64,000 nt of DNA from VYDC01 sp963667515 (GCA_963667515.2 CAXXXY010000006.1:434001-498000); one strand, 5' to 3'. Positions 34,201 through 46,210 are shown, counted from the stretch's first letter. Translations and numbers: made by a program. Notes: generated by a model from the letters alone, not told the origin.

Positions 34201-34399
34201 GCGTCGCCACTCATCGGCGAATGGTACGGCGAGCGGCACCGGCCGACGCGGCCGCGCCTGTCGCACGCGAACGGCGCACGCCCATCGCGTCTCGCGGTGG
34301 CCGCGACGAGCCTGTACGCTCGCCGCCGTCGCGCGCGGGGCAATCGCGCGGTCCAGCGTCGCGTGGGACGCCGTCGCGTGGGGCAGGGGCGGGAGCCCG

Positions 34400-34936
34400 A
34401 TGATCGACTTCGGACTGGTCGACGCCGTCGAGGCCGAGGCCATCGGCCCACCCGGCGAGCGCACCTTCCGGCTGGTCGCGCGCGCGGCGGGCCGCCACGC
34501 GACGCTGTGGCTGGAGAAGGAGCAGCTCGCGGCGCTGGGCCGCGGGCTCTCGCAGCTGCTCGCAGAGCGCTCCGCGCGCCGCGGCGAGCCCGAGCCGGCG
34601 CTGCCGCCGTTCGGGGAGCACCCGGAGACGCCGGACGTCGAGCTGCAGGTGGCGCGCCTCGGCATCGACTTCCTCGCCGAGGAGGAGCGCCTCGTGCTGC
34701 TCGCCGACGACCGCGAGGCGATCGAGGGCGGGGAGAGTCCGCGCTTCCGCATGGAGCTCGCGCGGCCGCAGGCGCTGGTGGCGATCCGTCGCATCCGCGA
34801 GGTGGTGGCCGGCGGCCGCCCGCGCTGCCCGCTCTGCGCGCGGCCGCTGGAGGCGTCGGGCGCCGAGCACTTCTGCCCGCGCACCAACGGCCACTCGGAG
34901 GAGCTTCCACTGCCCGAGGAGGGCGAGACCAGGTAG
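34400..34936 (+). CDS. DUF3090 family protein
   Basis: A 178-aa protein of the DUF3090 (TIGR03847-type) family known from Actinobacteria and Chloroflexi: FGLVDAVEAEAIGPPGERTFRLVARA, HATLWLEKEQLAALGRGL, LGIDFLAEEERLVL and a C-terminal zinc-ribbon-like CPLCARPLEASGAEHFCPRTNGH. The function is unknown. ATG at 34400 is preceded by GGGGCGGGAG. It is divergent from murB; a GTCGCGTGGG direct repeat lies in the gap near 34360-34385. Confidence 0.85.
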   Translation: MIDFGLVDAVEAEAIGPPGERTFRLVARAAGRHATLWLEKEQLAALGRGLSQLLAERSARRGEPEPALPPFGEHPETPDVELQVARLGIDFLAEEERLVLLADDREAIEGGESPRFRMELARPQALVAIRRIREVVAGGRPRCPLCARPLEASGAEHFCPRTNGHSEELPLPEEGETR

Positions 34937-34990
34937 CGGCCCCGGCCGCGTAGCGCCGAGCGACGATCCGTCGCGCCTCGACTCGGGGGC

Positions 34991-35006
34991 GGGCCTCGGC
35001 AGGCCC
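34991..35006. terminator. short hairpin between convergent DUF3090 and usp genes
   Basis: GGGCCT (34991-34996), loop CGGC, AGGCCC (35001-35006): a perfect 6-bp stem in the gap between convergent genes, without a U-tract. It may help end both transcripts. Confidence 0.3.
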
Positions 35007-35028
35007 TCGCGCTCGGGGCCCGGCGCGG

Positions 35029-35511
35029 CTAGCGCGCTGGATCCAGGTGGACCAGCAGCACGGGCGCGCCCGGCGTGTGGCGCACCACGTGGTCGGCGAC
35101 GGAGCCGAGCACGGCGCGCCGCAGCCCGGAGCGACCTCGCGTGGCCATCACGACCAGGTCGGCGCCGAGCTCCTGGACGGCCGCCTCGATCTCCTCGGTC
35201 GGGCGGCCTTCGCGGACCACCGTCTCGACCGCCTCCACGCCCGCGTCGCGCAGCTCTTGCTGCTCGACCGCGAGGTACTCCTGCGCCGCGGCGCGCTGCG
35301 CGGAGACGGCCTCCTCGGCCACGTCCGCCGTGACGCCGCCCGCGGCGATCGGCTCGATCGTCGCGGTCTGCGCCAGGAGGTGCGCCACCGAGTCCACGAC
35401 CTCCAGCAGCGTGACCTCGGAATGCAGCGCGAGCGCCAGCTCGCGAGCATGCGGCACTGCCTCGCGAGCCAGGTCGGAGCCATCCAGAGTCAGGAGGATC
35501 TTGCGGTACAC
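35029..35511 (-). CDS. universal stress protein, UspA family
   Basis: A 160-aa Usp-fold protein. YRKILLTLDGSDLAREAVPHARELA starts the fold, and the C-terminal ATRGRSGLRRAVLGSVADHVVRHTPGAPVLLV contains the G-2x-G-9x-G-S ATP-binding motif, so it should be an ATP-binding Usp. A long insertion (about residues 50-75) is typical of this subgroup. GTG at 35509-35511 has AAGGGGC upstream. It is divergent from ilvD. Confidence 0.9.
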   Translation of the reverse strand: MYRKILLTLDGSDLAREAVPHARELALALHSEVTLLEVVDSVAHLLAQTATIEPIAAGGVTADVAEEAVSAQRAAAQEYLAVEQQELRDAGVEAVETVVREGRPTEEIEAAVQELGADLVVMATRGRSGLRRAVLGSVADHVVRHTPGAPVLLVHLDPAR

Positions 35512-35730
35512 GGCTGCCCCTTCGCGGGTGGCGGGCCGCTCGCATGGTGCGCGGTGCCCCGGAGCCCGGCGCATCATAGGGCGGGAGGCGGGGCCGCGCA
35601 CGGGGGGTGTGCGCGGCGCCTGCTAGGCTTCGCCGCCGGGCGGGCGCCGCGCGGGCGGCGACCCTTTCGATCGTCACCGCGCGATCCGCTCGGACGAACG
35701 CGCGGCCGCGAGCAGCAGGAGAGCCGGCCG

Positions 35731-37404
35731 ATGTCCTTCGATCCGCGTCACCGCAGCCGCACCCTGGTGGACGGGCCGGACCGCGCGCCGGCGCGCTCCT
35801 ACTTCAAGTCTGTGGGCCTCACGGGCGAGGACCTCAAGCGGCCGCTGGTGATGGTCGCGCACAGCTGGATCGGCACGATGCCGTGCAACCTCAGCCAGCG
35901 CGCGCTGGCGCAGCAGGTGATGGCGGGCGTGCGCGCCGCCGGCGGCACGCCGATGGAGGTCAACACCGTCTCCATCTCCGACGGCATCTCGATGGGCACG
36001 GAGGGGATGAAGGCGTCGCTGATCAGCCGCGAGCTGATCGCCGACTCGATCGAGCTCTGCGGCGTCGGCTACTCCTTCGACGCGGCGGTGGTGATCGTCG
36101 GCTGCGACAAGACGATCCCCGCGGGCGCGATGTCGCTCGCGCGGCTCAACATCCCCGGCGTCGTGCTCTACTCGGGCTCGATCGCCCCCGGCCGCTACGA
36201 GGAGCGCGACGTGACGATCCAGGACGTCTTCGAGGCGGTCGGCCGCCACGCCGCGGGAGATCTCTCGGAGCGCGAGCTCACCGCGCTGGAGGACGTGGCG
36301 TGCCCCGGCGCCGGCGCCTGCGGCGCCCAGTACACCGCGAACACGATGGCGACCGTGCTGGAGTTCGTCGGCCTCTCGCCTATGGGCAGCGCCACCGTCG
36401 GCGCCACGGACCCGCGCAAGGACGAGGTGGGGCGCCGCGCCGGCGAGCTGGTGATGGACGTGCTGCGCCGCGGCGTGCTGCCGCGCGACATCCTCACGCG
36501 GCGCGCGCTGGAGAACGGCATCGCCTGCGCGGCCGCCACCGGCGGCTCCACCAACGTGGTGCTGCACCTGCTGGCGATCGCGCGCGAGGCGGGCGTCGAG
36601 CTCGACATCGACGACTTCGACCGCATCAGCGAGCAGACGCCGCTGATCGGCGACCTGCGCCCGGGCGGCCGCTTCGTCGCGCTGGACTGGGATCGCGCGG
36701 GCGGGACGCCGCTGCTGGCGCAGCGGCTGCTCGCCGGCGGCAAGATCCACGGCGACGTGATGACGGTGACCGGCCGCACCATCGCCGAGGAGTCGGCCGA
36801 CGCAGAGGAGACGCCCGGCCAGGAGGTGGTGCGCAGCCTGGACGACCCGCTGAAGTCGACGGGTGGCCTGGTGATCCTGCGCGGCAACATCGCGCCCGAG
36901 GGCTGCGTGATCAAGGTGGCGGGGCACGAGCGCATGACCCACAGTGGCCCCGCGCGCGTCTTCGAGCGCGAGGAGGACGCGATGCAGGCGGCGCTGGAGC
37001 GGCGCATCGTCGCGGGCGACGTCGTCGTGATCCGCAACGAGGGCCCGCGCGGCGGCCCCGGCATGCGCGAGATGCTGGGCGTGACCGCGGCGCTGGTCGG
37101 CGAGGGTCTCGACGACTCGGTGGCGCTGCTCACCGACGGCCGCTTCTCGGGCGCCACGCGCGGGCTGATGGCAGGCCACGTCGCGCCCGAGGCCGCGGCC
37201 GGCGGCCCGATCGCGCTCGTCGCGGAGGGCGACACGATCCACGTCGACATCCCCAACCGCCGCCTCGACCTCGAGGTGGACGAGGCGGAGCTGGCACGCC
37301 GCCGCGCGGCGTGGCGGCCGCTGCCGCCGCCCTACACGCGCGGCGTCTTCGCCAAGTACGCGCGCAGCGTCTCGGGCGCCGAGGAGGGCGCGATCACCCG
37401 CTAG
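35731..37404 (+). CDS. ilvD: dihydroxy-acid dehydratase
   Basis: IlvD dehydrates dihydroxy-isovalerate and dihydroxy-methylvalerate in Ile/Val synthesis with an Fe-S cluster. Cluster cysteines occur in MPCNLS, VGCDKTIPAGAM and GAGACGAQYTANTM. NEGPRGGPGMREML and LTDGRFSGATRGLMAGHVAPEA are family signatures. The 557-aa length is normal. ATG at 35731 has AGCAGGAGAG upstream; the upstream extension is rejected because it overlaps usp antisense. No other ilv/leu genes are present. Confidence 0.96.
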   Translation: MSFDPRHRSRTLVDGPDRAPARSYFKSVGLTGEDLKRPLVMVAHSWIGTMPCNLSQRALAQQVMAGVRAAGGTPMEVNTVSISDGISMGTEGMKASLISRELIADSIELCGVGYSFDAAVVIVGCDKTIPAGAMSLARLNIPGVVLYSGSIAPGRYEERDVTIQDVFEAVGRHAAGDLSERELTALEDVACPGAGACGAQYTANTMATVLEFVGLSPMGSATVGATDPRKDEVGRRAGELVMDVLRRGVLPRDILTRRALENGIACAAATGGSTNVVLHLLAIAREAGVELDIDDFDRISEQTPLIGDLRPGGRFVALDWDRAGGTPLLAQRLLAGGKIHGDVMTVTGRTIAEESADAEETPGQEVVRSLDDPLKSTGGLVILRGNIAPEGCVIKVAGHERMTHSGPARVFEREEDAMQAALERRIVAGDVVVIRNEGPRGGPGMREMLGVTAALVGEGLDDSVALLTDGRFSGATRGLMAGHVAPEAAAGGPIALVAEGDTIHVDIPNRRLDLEVDEAELARRRAAWRPLPPPYTRGVFAKYARSVSGAEEGAITR

Positions 37405-37468
37405 CGAGCGCGCCCTCCGTCGACGCCGTTGCGGGGCGCCGGGCGAGGGGGACGCCGGGGGCCGCACC

Positions 37469-38402
37469 GTGGACGAACGCGAGCCCGCACCGCTGGTGCT
37501 GGTCGCCGGCGCGGGCGGCGCGGTGGGCCGCGCGCTGCTCGACGAGCTGGCGCGCTCAGACCCCGCGCACGGCCAGCGCCGGGTGCGCGCGCTGGTGCGG
37601 CGCGAGGCGGACGCGGCGCGCCTGCGCGCCGACGGGATCGAGGCCGAGTCCGGCGACCTCGTCGCGGGGCGCGGGCTGGCCGGCGCCACCCGCGGCGTGC
37701 ACACGCTCGTCTACCTCGTGCGCGCCGCCACCAGCCGCCGCGACGCCGTCGCGAGCAAGCTGCGCGCCGCGCAGAACGCGCTGCTCGCGGCGCGGGCCGC
37801 GGGTGTGGATCGCGTCGTCTTTCTCGGCTGCGTCGGGGCGGGCGAGGAGGCGCGCGCGCTGCTGCTGGTCGGGAGCTGGGCCGCCGAGCTCGCCGTGCGC
37901 CAGAGCCGGCTACGCCCCGTGATCGTGCGCGCGCCGCTGATCGTGGGCGCGGGCTGCCGGCCGCTCACGCTCGTGGCCGCCGCCGCCGAGCGCGCGCCGC
38001 TGGCGCCGCTGCTGCTCCCCGCCGACGTGGCGCTGGAGCCGGTGGCGCTGGCCGACGTGGCGGAGGCGCTGCGCATGGCGATCGACGACCCGGAGCTCGA
38101 GGACCGCAGCTTCGACCTGTGCGGTGCCGAGCGTGTCACGGGGCGTGAGCTGGCCCGCGCCTGGGCGCGCGCGCGGCGGGCGCCGCCTGCTGCTGCCTGC
38201 CGCGGGGACGCGCCCCGCGATCGCCTCGGCGCTCGCCTCGCCGCGGCGGCCGCGCCGCTGGCGCCGCAACCGGCTGCTGCTGGAGCCGCTGCAGGAGCGG
38301 CAGATCTGCGCCGACCCGTCCAGCCGCTTACCGCTGCCGCGCCGCCCTCTCGGCTACGCCGCCGCCATCGCCGAGCTCGCGAGGGACGAGAGGCGGGCCT
38401 AG
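37469..38402 (+). pseudogene. NAD(P)-binding NmrA/atypical SDR-like protein, frameshifted near the C-terminus
   Basis: An atypical SDR or NmrA-like protein: LVLVAGAGGAVGRALLDEL (Gly-rich NAD(P) loop), VRALVRREADAARL, GVHTLVYLVRAA, GVDRVVFLGCVGAG and RPVIVRAPLIVGAG. After VTGRELARAWARA the sequence enters a CG run (about 38163-38175), and the rest (RLLLPAAGTRPAIASALASPRR...) is in another frame, ending at TAG 38400-38402. That TAG overlaps the stop of the convergent FabL-like gene within one CTAG. GTG at 37469 is the start. Confidence 0.7.
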
Positions 38403-39235
38403 CCCTCGGCGGGGCCTCCGGCCGGCCCCTCGGGGGCGCCCTCGTCGGGGGCGATCGGGTCGAGGACGGCGCGCCACGCGGCGTGGCCGAAGCCACCGTC
38501 GAGGTGCAGCGTGTGGCCGACGAGCATCGACGCCTCGTCGGAGCAGGCCCACGCCACCGCCGCCGCCACGTCCTCGGGCGCCACGTTGCGGCCCGCCGGC
38601 ACGTACGGCCGCACGCGGTCCGAGACCGAGTCACGCACGCTGCGCTCGCCGTCGGCGCCCTCCACCCAGCCCGCCGAGACGCCGTTGACGCGGACGCCGC
38701 GCGGCGCCAGCTCGACGGCGAGGTAGAGCGTGAGCGACTCCAGCGCGGCCTTGCTGACGCCGACGGCGGAGTAGCCCGCCATGTAGTGCCGCGCGCCCGG
38801 CGAGAGCAGGTTCACGATCGCGCCGCCACCGCGCTCCTCCAGCAGCGGCGCGGCGAGCTGCGAGGCGCGCCACGGCCCGAAGAGGTTCACCTCCATCGCG
38901 CGGTGGAGGTGGCCGGGGCGCTGCTCGATGGCGGGGCGCGGCCGCTCCAGCCCGCGCGCCGCGTTGTTGACGAGGACATCGAGGCCGCCCGTCTCGCGCG
39001 CCCGATCGAGCAGCGCCGCCAGCTCCTCGGGCGCGCCGGCATCGGTGCGCAGCGCCTCCGCCTCGACGCCGAGCGCGCGGCACTCCTCGGCGGTGGCCTC
39101 GGCCGACTCCTGTGAGCGCGCGTAGGTGAGCAGGACGTGCGCGCCCTCGCGCGCGAGCCGCAGCGCGATGGCGCGGCCGATCCCGCGCGAGCCGCCCAGC
39201 ACCAGCGCGCGCCGCCCCGCCAGCGAGTCGTACAT
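38399..39235 (-). CDS. FabL-like enoyl-ACP reductase (SDR)
   Basis: A 278-aa SDR whose active-site segment YSAVGVSKAALESLTLYLAVELAPRGVRVN has the Tyr-x6-Lys spacing of enoyl-ACP reductases and resembles FabL closely. LGGSRGIGRAIALRLAREGAHV and LDVLVNNAARG form the cofactor half. It probably reduces enoyl-ACP in fatty-acid synthesis. ATG at 39233-39235 has no ribosome-binding site, but a CATACT -10-like box ends 7 bases before it, suggesting a leaderless mRNA. Its TAG (38399-38401) overlaps the convergent gene's stop. Confidence 0.78.
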   Translation of the reverse strand: MYDSLAGRRALVLGGSRGIGRAIALRLAREGAHVLLTYARSQESAEATAEECRALGVEAEALRTDAGAPEELAALLDRARETGGLDVLVNNAARGLERPRPAIEQRPGHLHRAMEVNLFGPWRASQLAAPLLEERGGGAIVNLLSPGARHYMAGYSAVGVSKAALESLTLYLAVELAPRGVRVNGVSAGWVEGADGERSVRDSVSDRVRPYVPAGRNVAPEDVAAAVAWACSDEASMLVGHTLHLDGGFGHAAWRAVLDPIAPDEGAPEGPAGGPAEG

Positions 39236-39322
39236 GGGGCGCAGTATGGCGCGGGGACGCCGTAGGCGGCGCGTCGCGCGGCCTCGCGGCACGGGCGAGA
39301 CCTCGTCAGCGCGCGAGCCGCC

Positions 39323-39805
39323 TCAGGGCGCGGGCTGCGGGCCGAACGGCTCCGTGGCCGGGGGCACCAGCACGCCGACCGCCCACTCGTAGCCATCCGG
39401 GTCGCGCAGCAGCACCTCGCGCCAGCCGTGGCCCTTGTTCGTCGCGGGCGCGACCACCTCCGCGCCGTGGGCGAGCGCGCGTCGCTCCGCGGCGTCGGGG
39501 TCGAGGCCCAGGAGCCGCAGCTGCGCGCCCAGGCCGCGGCGAGCGCCGGAGGCGAGCTCCGCGTGCCACGGGTGCTCGTCGTGCGTGTGGTCGGCGTGCA
39601 GCATCACCTCGACGGGGCCGGCGCGCACCGCCGCGAAGTCCACGTCGCGGTAGTGCACCTCGGCCTCGAAGACATCGCGGTAGAACGCCGCCGAGCGCTC
39701 CGTGTCGCGCACCAGCAGGTTGATCGAGAGCGGCGGCAGCAGCGCCCCGTAGCGGAAGCCCGGCATCCACGGGACGGTGCCGTCGGGGCGGCGGCGCGTC
39801 CCCAT
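39323..39805 (-). CDS. VOC/glyoxalase-family protein
   Basis: A 160-aa vicinal-oxygen-chelate fold protein: PLSINLLVRDTERSAAFYRDVFEAEV begins the first beta-alpha-beta-beta-beta module, and GHGWREVLLRDPDGYEWAVGV ends the second. Possible metal residues lie in VEVMLHADHTHDEHPWH, where the many His are unusual. Glyoxalase, dioxygenase or resistance roles are all possible. The start is ATG at 39803-39805 with a weak ribosome-binding site. Confidence 0.72.
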   Translation of the reverse strand: MGTRRRPDGTVPWMPGFRYGALLPPLSINLLVRDTERSAAFYRDVFEAEVHYRDVDFAAVRAGPVEVMLHADHTHDEHPWHAELASGARRGLGAQLRLLGLDPDAAERRALAHGAEVVAPATNKGHGWREVLLRDPDGYEWAVGVLVPPATEPFGPQPAP

Positions 39806-39848
39806 CAGGCGCCGCTCGACGCGGCAATGCGGGGCGAGGCGTCGAGGC

Positions 39849-40157
39849 TCACGCGGGGCGCTCCGGCTCCTCCTCGACGAGGCGCATGAGCAGCTGGCGC
39901 AGCCGCGGCGAGCGCCGCACCTCCTTGCGCAGCCGCAGGATCTCGCGTTCGTTCACGATCAGGGGCTGCCGCTCGAAGCGGCCGTCCGGGCTGTAGGCGG
40001 AGAAGCGGATCGCGTACTGCCCCTTCTTCTCGCCGAGCTCGTAGCGGAGGAGCTGCAACGCGGGCTGGTGCAGCCCGCCCTCGATCGCCGCCTCCTCCAG
40101 GATCAGCCCCGTGCCCCAGGGGAGCGAGAACTGGCGCGGCACGCGTCGCTGCGGCAT
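39849..40157 (-). CDS. conserved-looking hypothetical protein
   Basis: A 102-aa protein not assigned to a family: a strand-rich N-terminal half (ILEEAAIEGGLHQPALQLLRYELGEKKGQYAIRFSAYSPDGRFERQPL) and a basic helical C-terminus (EILRLRKEVRRSPRLRQLLMRLVEEE). ATG at 40155-40157 with AAGGGGG upstream and good codon bias make it a real gene. It lies 43 bp upstream of the VOC gene on the same strand. Confidence 0.65.
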   Translation of the reverse strand: MPQRRVPRQFSLPWGTGLILEEAAIEGGLHQPALQLLRYELGEKKGQYAIRFSAYSPDGRFERQPLIVNEREILRLRKEVRRSPRLRQLLMRLVEEEPERPA

Positions 40158-40352
40158 CGGTGACCCCCTTCGGCGAACTGTCGCTGCCCACCTGCCGCCC
40201 CTGAGCCGACGGCGGGCGCGGGCGCCTCGGCCGGCCGCCGCGCGCCTCGTAATGTGTCGCGTGCGTCCGGGGGCGCGATACTACTGCACCGGCGTCCGCC
40301 CGTGGGCGGCTCCCGGCCAGCACCCGCCAGCGCAGGGCCACCCCGGCGAGTG

Positions 40353-41627
40353 CTAGCGCGCGGCGACCTCCGCGAGCGCGTCCGCGAAGCGGCGAATCGC
40401 CTCGCGCAGCCGCTCGGGCGGCAGCGCCGAGTACACCAGCCGCAGCCGGCGCTCGCCCCGCTCCCCGAGCGGGGCGACCAGGCCCTCGAGGTCGGCCTCG
40501 GGCTGCGGGTAGTAACCGGTGCCGGGCGTCACCGCCACGCCGCGCCGCGCGGCGGCGGCGACCACGGCCCCCGCCGTCAGCCCCTCGGCGAGGAGCAGCC
40601 AGTGGAAGAAGCCGCCCGCGGGGCTGCGGAAGCGCAGGTACGGCTCGCACAGCTCGACGAGCGCCTGCGCCGAGGCGTCGCGACGCTCGCGGTAGAGGGC
40701 GCGCAGCGCCTCGACGTGCGCCTCGTAGTGGCCGGCGTCGAGGTACTCGGCAACCGTCCGCTGCACGAAGGGCGAGGCGCCGTTGTCGAAGCGCATGAAC
40801 GCGAGCCGCTCGATGTAGAGCGGAGCGGCGGTGATCCAGCCGACGCGCAGCCCCGTCGCGATCGTCTTGGAGAAGGTGCCGACCCGCAGGATGCCGCGCC
40901 CCACCGCGGCAGCGAAGAGCGGCGGCGGCGGCGGCCCGTCCAGGTCGATGCCGGTGTAGGCGTCGTCCTCGACGATCAGCACGTCGTGCTCGCGCGCCAG
41001 CCCCGCGACCTGCTCGCGCCGCTCGGGCGGCAGCGTCGAGCCGCTGGGGTTGTCGTAGTTCGCGACGAGGTAGAGCAGCTTCGCCGCCGCCCCGCCGCCG
41101 CGCAGCCGCTCGAGCGTGTGCGCGAGCGCCGAGGGGTCGACGCCGTCCTCGTCCTGAGGCACGGCCGCGATGCGGGCGCCGCGCGCGCGGAAGGCGCGGA
41201 CCGCGCCGGGGTAGGTGGGCGCCGGCGTGACCACCACGTCGCCGGGACCGAGGAAGGTCGCCGCGATGTTGTCGATGGCGTGCGCCGAGCCCGAGGTCAG
41301 CGTGACGTGTGCCGCGGTCAGCGGGACGCCCGACTCGCGCGCCTGCCGCTCGGCGATCCAGGCGCGCAACGGCTCGTGGCCCAGCGGGCCGCCGTAGGTG
41401 AGGGCGCCCGCCGGGTCGCGGCGGAGAGCCCGCGTCGCCGCCTCGGCGAGCTCGCTGGCGGGGAGGCTCGCGGCGTCGGGGAGGCCCGCGTTCAGGTCGA
41501 AGGGCAGCGGCGAGAGCGAGGTGGGCGGGGGCAGCGCGCGCACCACCGGGGCGAGCAGCCGCTCCAGCCGCTCCAGCTCCTCGGCGCTCGTCGCGCCCGG
41601 CCCGTCGTCGTCGCCTCGGCTCGCCAT
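40353..41627 (-). CDS. PLP-dependent aminotransferase (class I/II, LysN/MocR-like)
   Basis: A 424-aa fold-type I aminotransferase resembling 2-aminoadipate or aromatic aminotransferases: TYGGPLGHEPLRAWIAERQ, VTLTSGSAHAIDNIA, NYDNPSGSTLP, IVEDDAY and the Schiff-base Lys in GTFSKTIATGLRVGW, with the C-terminal Arg region ERRLRLVYSALPPE. No GntR domain is attached. ATG at 41625-41627. It is divergent from the enoyl-CoA hydratase gene. The amino acid substrate is unknown. Confidence 0.85.
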   Translation of the reverse strand: MASRGDDDGPGATSAEELERLERLLAPVVRALPPPTSLSPLPFDLNAGLPDAASLPASELAEAATRALRRDPAGALTYGGPLGHEPLRAWIAERQARESGVPLTAAHVTLTSGSAHAIDNIAATFLGPGDVVVTPAPTYPGAVRAFRARGARIAAVPQDEDGVDPSALAHTLERLRGGGAAAKLLYLVANYDNPSGSTLPPERREQVAGLAREHDVLIVEDDAYTGIDLDGPPPPPLFAAAVGRGILRVGTFSKTIATGLRVGWITAAPLYIERLAFMRFDNGASPFVQRTVAEYLDAGHYEAHVEALRALYRERRDASAQALVELCEPYLRFRSPAGGFFHWLLLAEGLTAGAVVAAAARRGVAVTPGTGYYPQPEADLEGLVAPLGERGERRLRLVYSALPPERLREAIRRFADALAEVAAR

Positions 41628-41779
41628 GGGGGCGGCAGCGTAGCAGCCGGCCCCGGCAGCGGCATCGGGTGCGAGGCCGAGGTGCGAGGCATCGCGCGGG
41701 CGCCGTCGTCGGCGCGAGGCGCGCCTGCTATCGTCGCCCGGCCGCGGCGACGGGGTCGCGAGCGAGCGAGGGCGGGGCG

Positions 41780-42658
41780 ATGGCCGACAGCGCGCCGGCA
41801 GCCGGATCGAGCGAGCCGCTCGTCGTCGAGCGCGTCGCCGATGGCGTCGCGACGCTGCGGCTCAACCGCCCCGAGAAGCGCAACGCGATGCACCGCGCGC
41901 TCTCGCTCGCGCTCCAGCAGGCGCTGGCCCGCGCCGACGCCGACCCGGCGGTCGCGGCGATCGTGCTCACGGGCGGCCCCGGCATCTTCTGCGCGGGCGC
42001 CGACATGACGGAGGCGCTCGCGACCTACGCCGAGCATCGGGGCGCCGAGCACGCGGGCGACGAGGCGGGGAGCGAGGGCGGCAGCGCGCTCGCGAACCCG
42101 GTGGGCGACGCCGCGCGGCGCATCCAGTACTCGCCGAAGCCCACGATCGCCGCCGTCGACGGCCCCGCCTACGGCGGGGGCGCCGTGCTCGCGCTCGCCT
42201 GCGACCTACGGCTGGTCACCGAGCGCGGGCGCTTCCGCTTCCCCGGCGCCGAGAACGGGCTGATCGTCGCGCCCGTTGCGCTCACGCGGCTCGTCGGCCC
42301 GGCCGTGGCGAAAGAGCTGCTGTTCAGCTCGCGCAGCGTCGAGGCGGAGGAGGCGGTGCGGCTCGGCCTCGCGAACCGCCTCGTCGCGGCGGAGGCGCTG
42401 GAGGAGGCGCTCGCCGAGCTGACGGGCGCGATCGTGCGCTCCTCGGCGCAGGCGATCGGCTGGCTGAAGCGCGTCGTCGACGCGGCCGCCGACGGCGCCG
42501 ACGCGCGCGCCGTCGAGGAGCAGGCCGACCGCATGACGCGCGGCTCCGCCGACAACCTCGAGCGCTTCCGCGCCGCCACCGAGCGGGTCACCGGTGGCGG
42601 CGCCGCCACCGAGCGGGTCACCGGTGGCGGCGCCGCCACCGGCGCTGAGCGCGGCTAG
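41780..42658 (+). CDS. enoyl-CoA hydratase/isomerase family protein
   Basis: A 292-aa crotonase-fold protein. GVATLRLNRPEKRNAMHRAL, IVLTGGPGIFCAGADMTEA (oxyanion-hole strand) and PTIAAVDGPAYGGGAVLALACDLRLVTERGRFRFPGAENGLIVAP are typical. The first catalytic Glu of hydratases is not obvious, so isomerase or another crotonase reaction is possible. A roughly 30-residue acidic/Gly insertion follows GADMTEA. The C-terminus is a 10-residue duplication (ATERVTGGGA). ATG at 41780. Confidence 0.85.
   Translation: MADSAPAAGSSEPLVVERVADGVATLRLNRPEKRNAMHRALSLALQQALARADADPAVAAIVLTGGPGIFCAGADMTEALATYAEHRGAEHAGDEAGSEGGSALANPVGDAARRIQYSPKPTIAAVDGPAYGGGAVLALACDLRLVTERGRFRFPGAENGLIVAPVALTRLVGPAVAKELLFSSRSVEAEEAVRLGLANRLVAAEALEEALAELTGAIVRSSAQAIGWLKRVVDAAADGADARAVEEQADRMTRGSADNLERFRAATERVTGGGAATERVTGGGAATGAERG
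42571..42642. repeat. 30-bp tandem repeat at a gene's 3' end
   Basis: Two identical 30-bp units (42571-42600 and 42601-42630) plus 12 bp of a third. Each codes for AATERVTGGG in the hydratase C-terminus. Each unit also contains the inverted repeat GCCGCCACCG...CGGTGGCGGC, so strong hairpins can form. The units are identical at DNA level, implying recent duplication. Confidence 0.9.
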
Positions 42659-42665
42659 CGCGCGC

Positions 42666-43253
42666 ATGGCGGCGATCGGCGAGGGCGTCGAGGCGGAGGT
42701 CGTGGCGCGGCTACGCGCGGCGGGGCTGCGGCTCGCGACGGCGGAGTCGACGACCGGGGGGCTGGTCGGCCACCGCCTCGCGGCGGTGCCCGGCGCCTCG
42801 GCGGTGCTCGCCGGCGGCATCGCCGCCTACGCGAACGAGGCGAAGACGGGGCTGCTCGGCGTGCCGGCCGAGCTGCTCGCGGAGCGCGGCGCCGTCTCGC
42901 CCGAGGTCGCCGCGGCGATGGCGCGCGGCGCGCGCACGGCCTTCGGCGTGGCGGTCGCCGTCGCCGAGACCGGCGTCGCCGGCCCGCCGGTAGGCGGCGC
43001 GACGGCGGGCGGCGCGACGGCGAGCGAGGCGAAGCCCGCGGGGCTCTACTACCTCGCGGCGGTCGGCCCCGGCTGCGAGCTGGCGGAGCGCGCGAGCTTC
43101 GAAGGCGGGCGCGCCGAGACACAGTGGGCGGCATCCGAGGCGGCGCTGCGGCTGGTGCTCGTCTGCCTCGACGGGGCAACGCCCGTCTCGAGCGTGGCCG
43201 AGTCGAGCCCCGGCGCATCGAGTTCGGGCGAATCGAGCACGGAGTCGGCGTGA
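42666..43253 (+). CDS. pncC: CinA C-terminal-type nicotinamide-nucleotide amidase
   Basis: A stand-alone CinA C-terminal domain, which deamidates nicotinamide mononucleotide in pyridine-nucleotide salvage: LATAESTTGGLVGHRLAAVPGAS, GGIAAYANEAKTGLLGV, GAVSPEVAAAMARGAR and VAVAETGVAGP. A 15-bp duplication encodes the GGATAGGATA loop. The last 25 residues are Ser-rich. It begins 8 bp after the hydratase stop and precedes the aminopeptidase by 15 bp, so the three genes are probably co-transcribed. Confidence 0.85.
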   Translation: MAAIGEGVEAEVVARLRAAGLRLATAESTTGGLVGHRLAAVPGASAVLAGGIAAYANEAKTGLLGVPAELLAERGAVSPEVAAAMARGARTAFGVAVAVAETGVAGPPVGGATAGGATASEAKPAGLYYLAAVGPGCELAERASFEGGRAETQWAASEAALRLVLVCLDGATPVSSVAESSPGASSSGESSTESA

Positions 43254-43268
43254 CGGAGGGGGAGCGGC

Positions 43269-46031
<2,763 letters not shown>

Positions 46032-46054
46032 GGCGGCCTCCGTAGAGTGGGGCG

Positions 46055-46075
46055 GCGCCGGCCAGTGGCCGGCGC
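46055..46075. terminator. perfect hairpin after the aminopeptidase gene
   Basis: GCGCCGGCC (46055-46063), loop AGT, GGCCGGCGC (46067-46075): a perfect 9-bp stem beginning 23 bp after the aminopeptidase stop. There is no U-tract, but the position fits transcription termination. Confidence 0.45.
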
Positions 46076-46210
46076 GAGCCTCGCTCCGCCACCCTCGCCA
46101 CGGGCGCGGCGAACAACGGCGCGGCGTGCCGCGCGGGACCTGCACGCGACGGGCGACGAGGCAGGCAGGGCGCCGAGGCGGGGCGCGCAAGCGCGGCGCG
46201 GAGGGCACGG

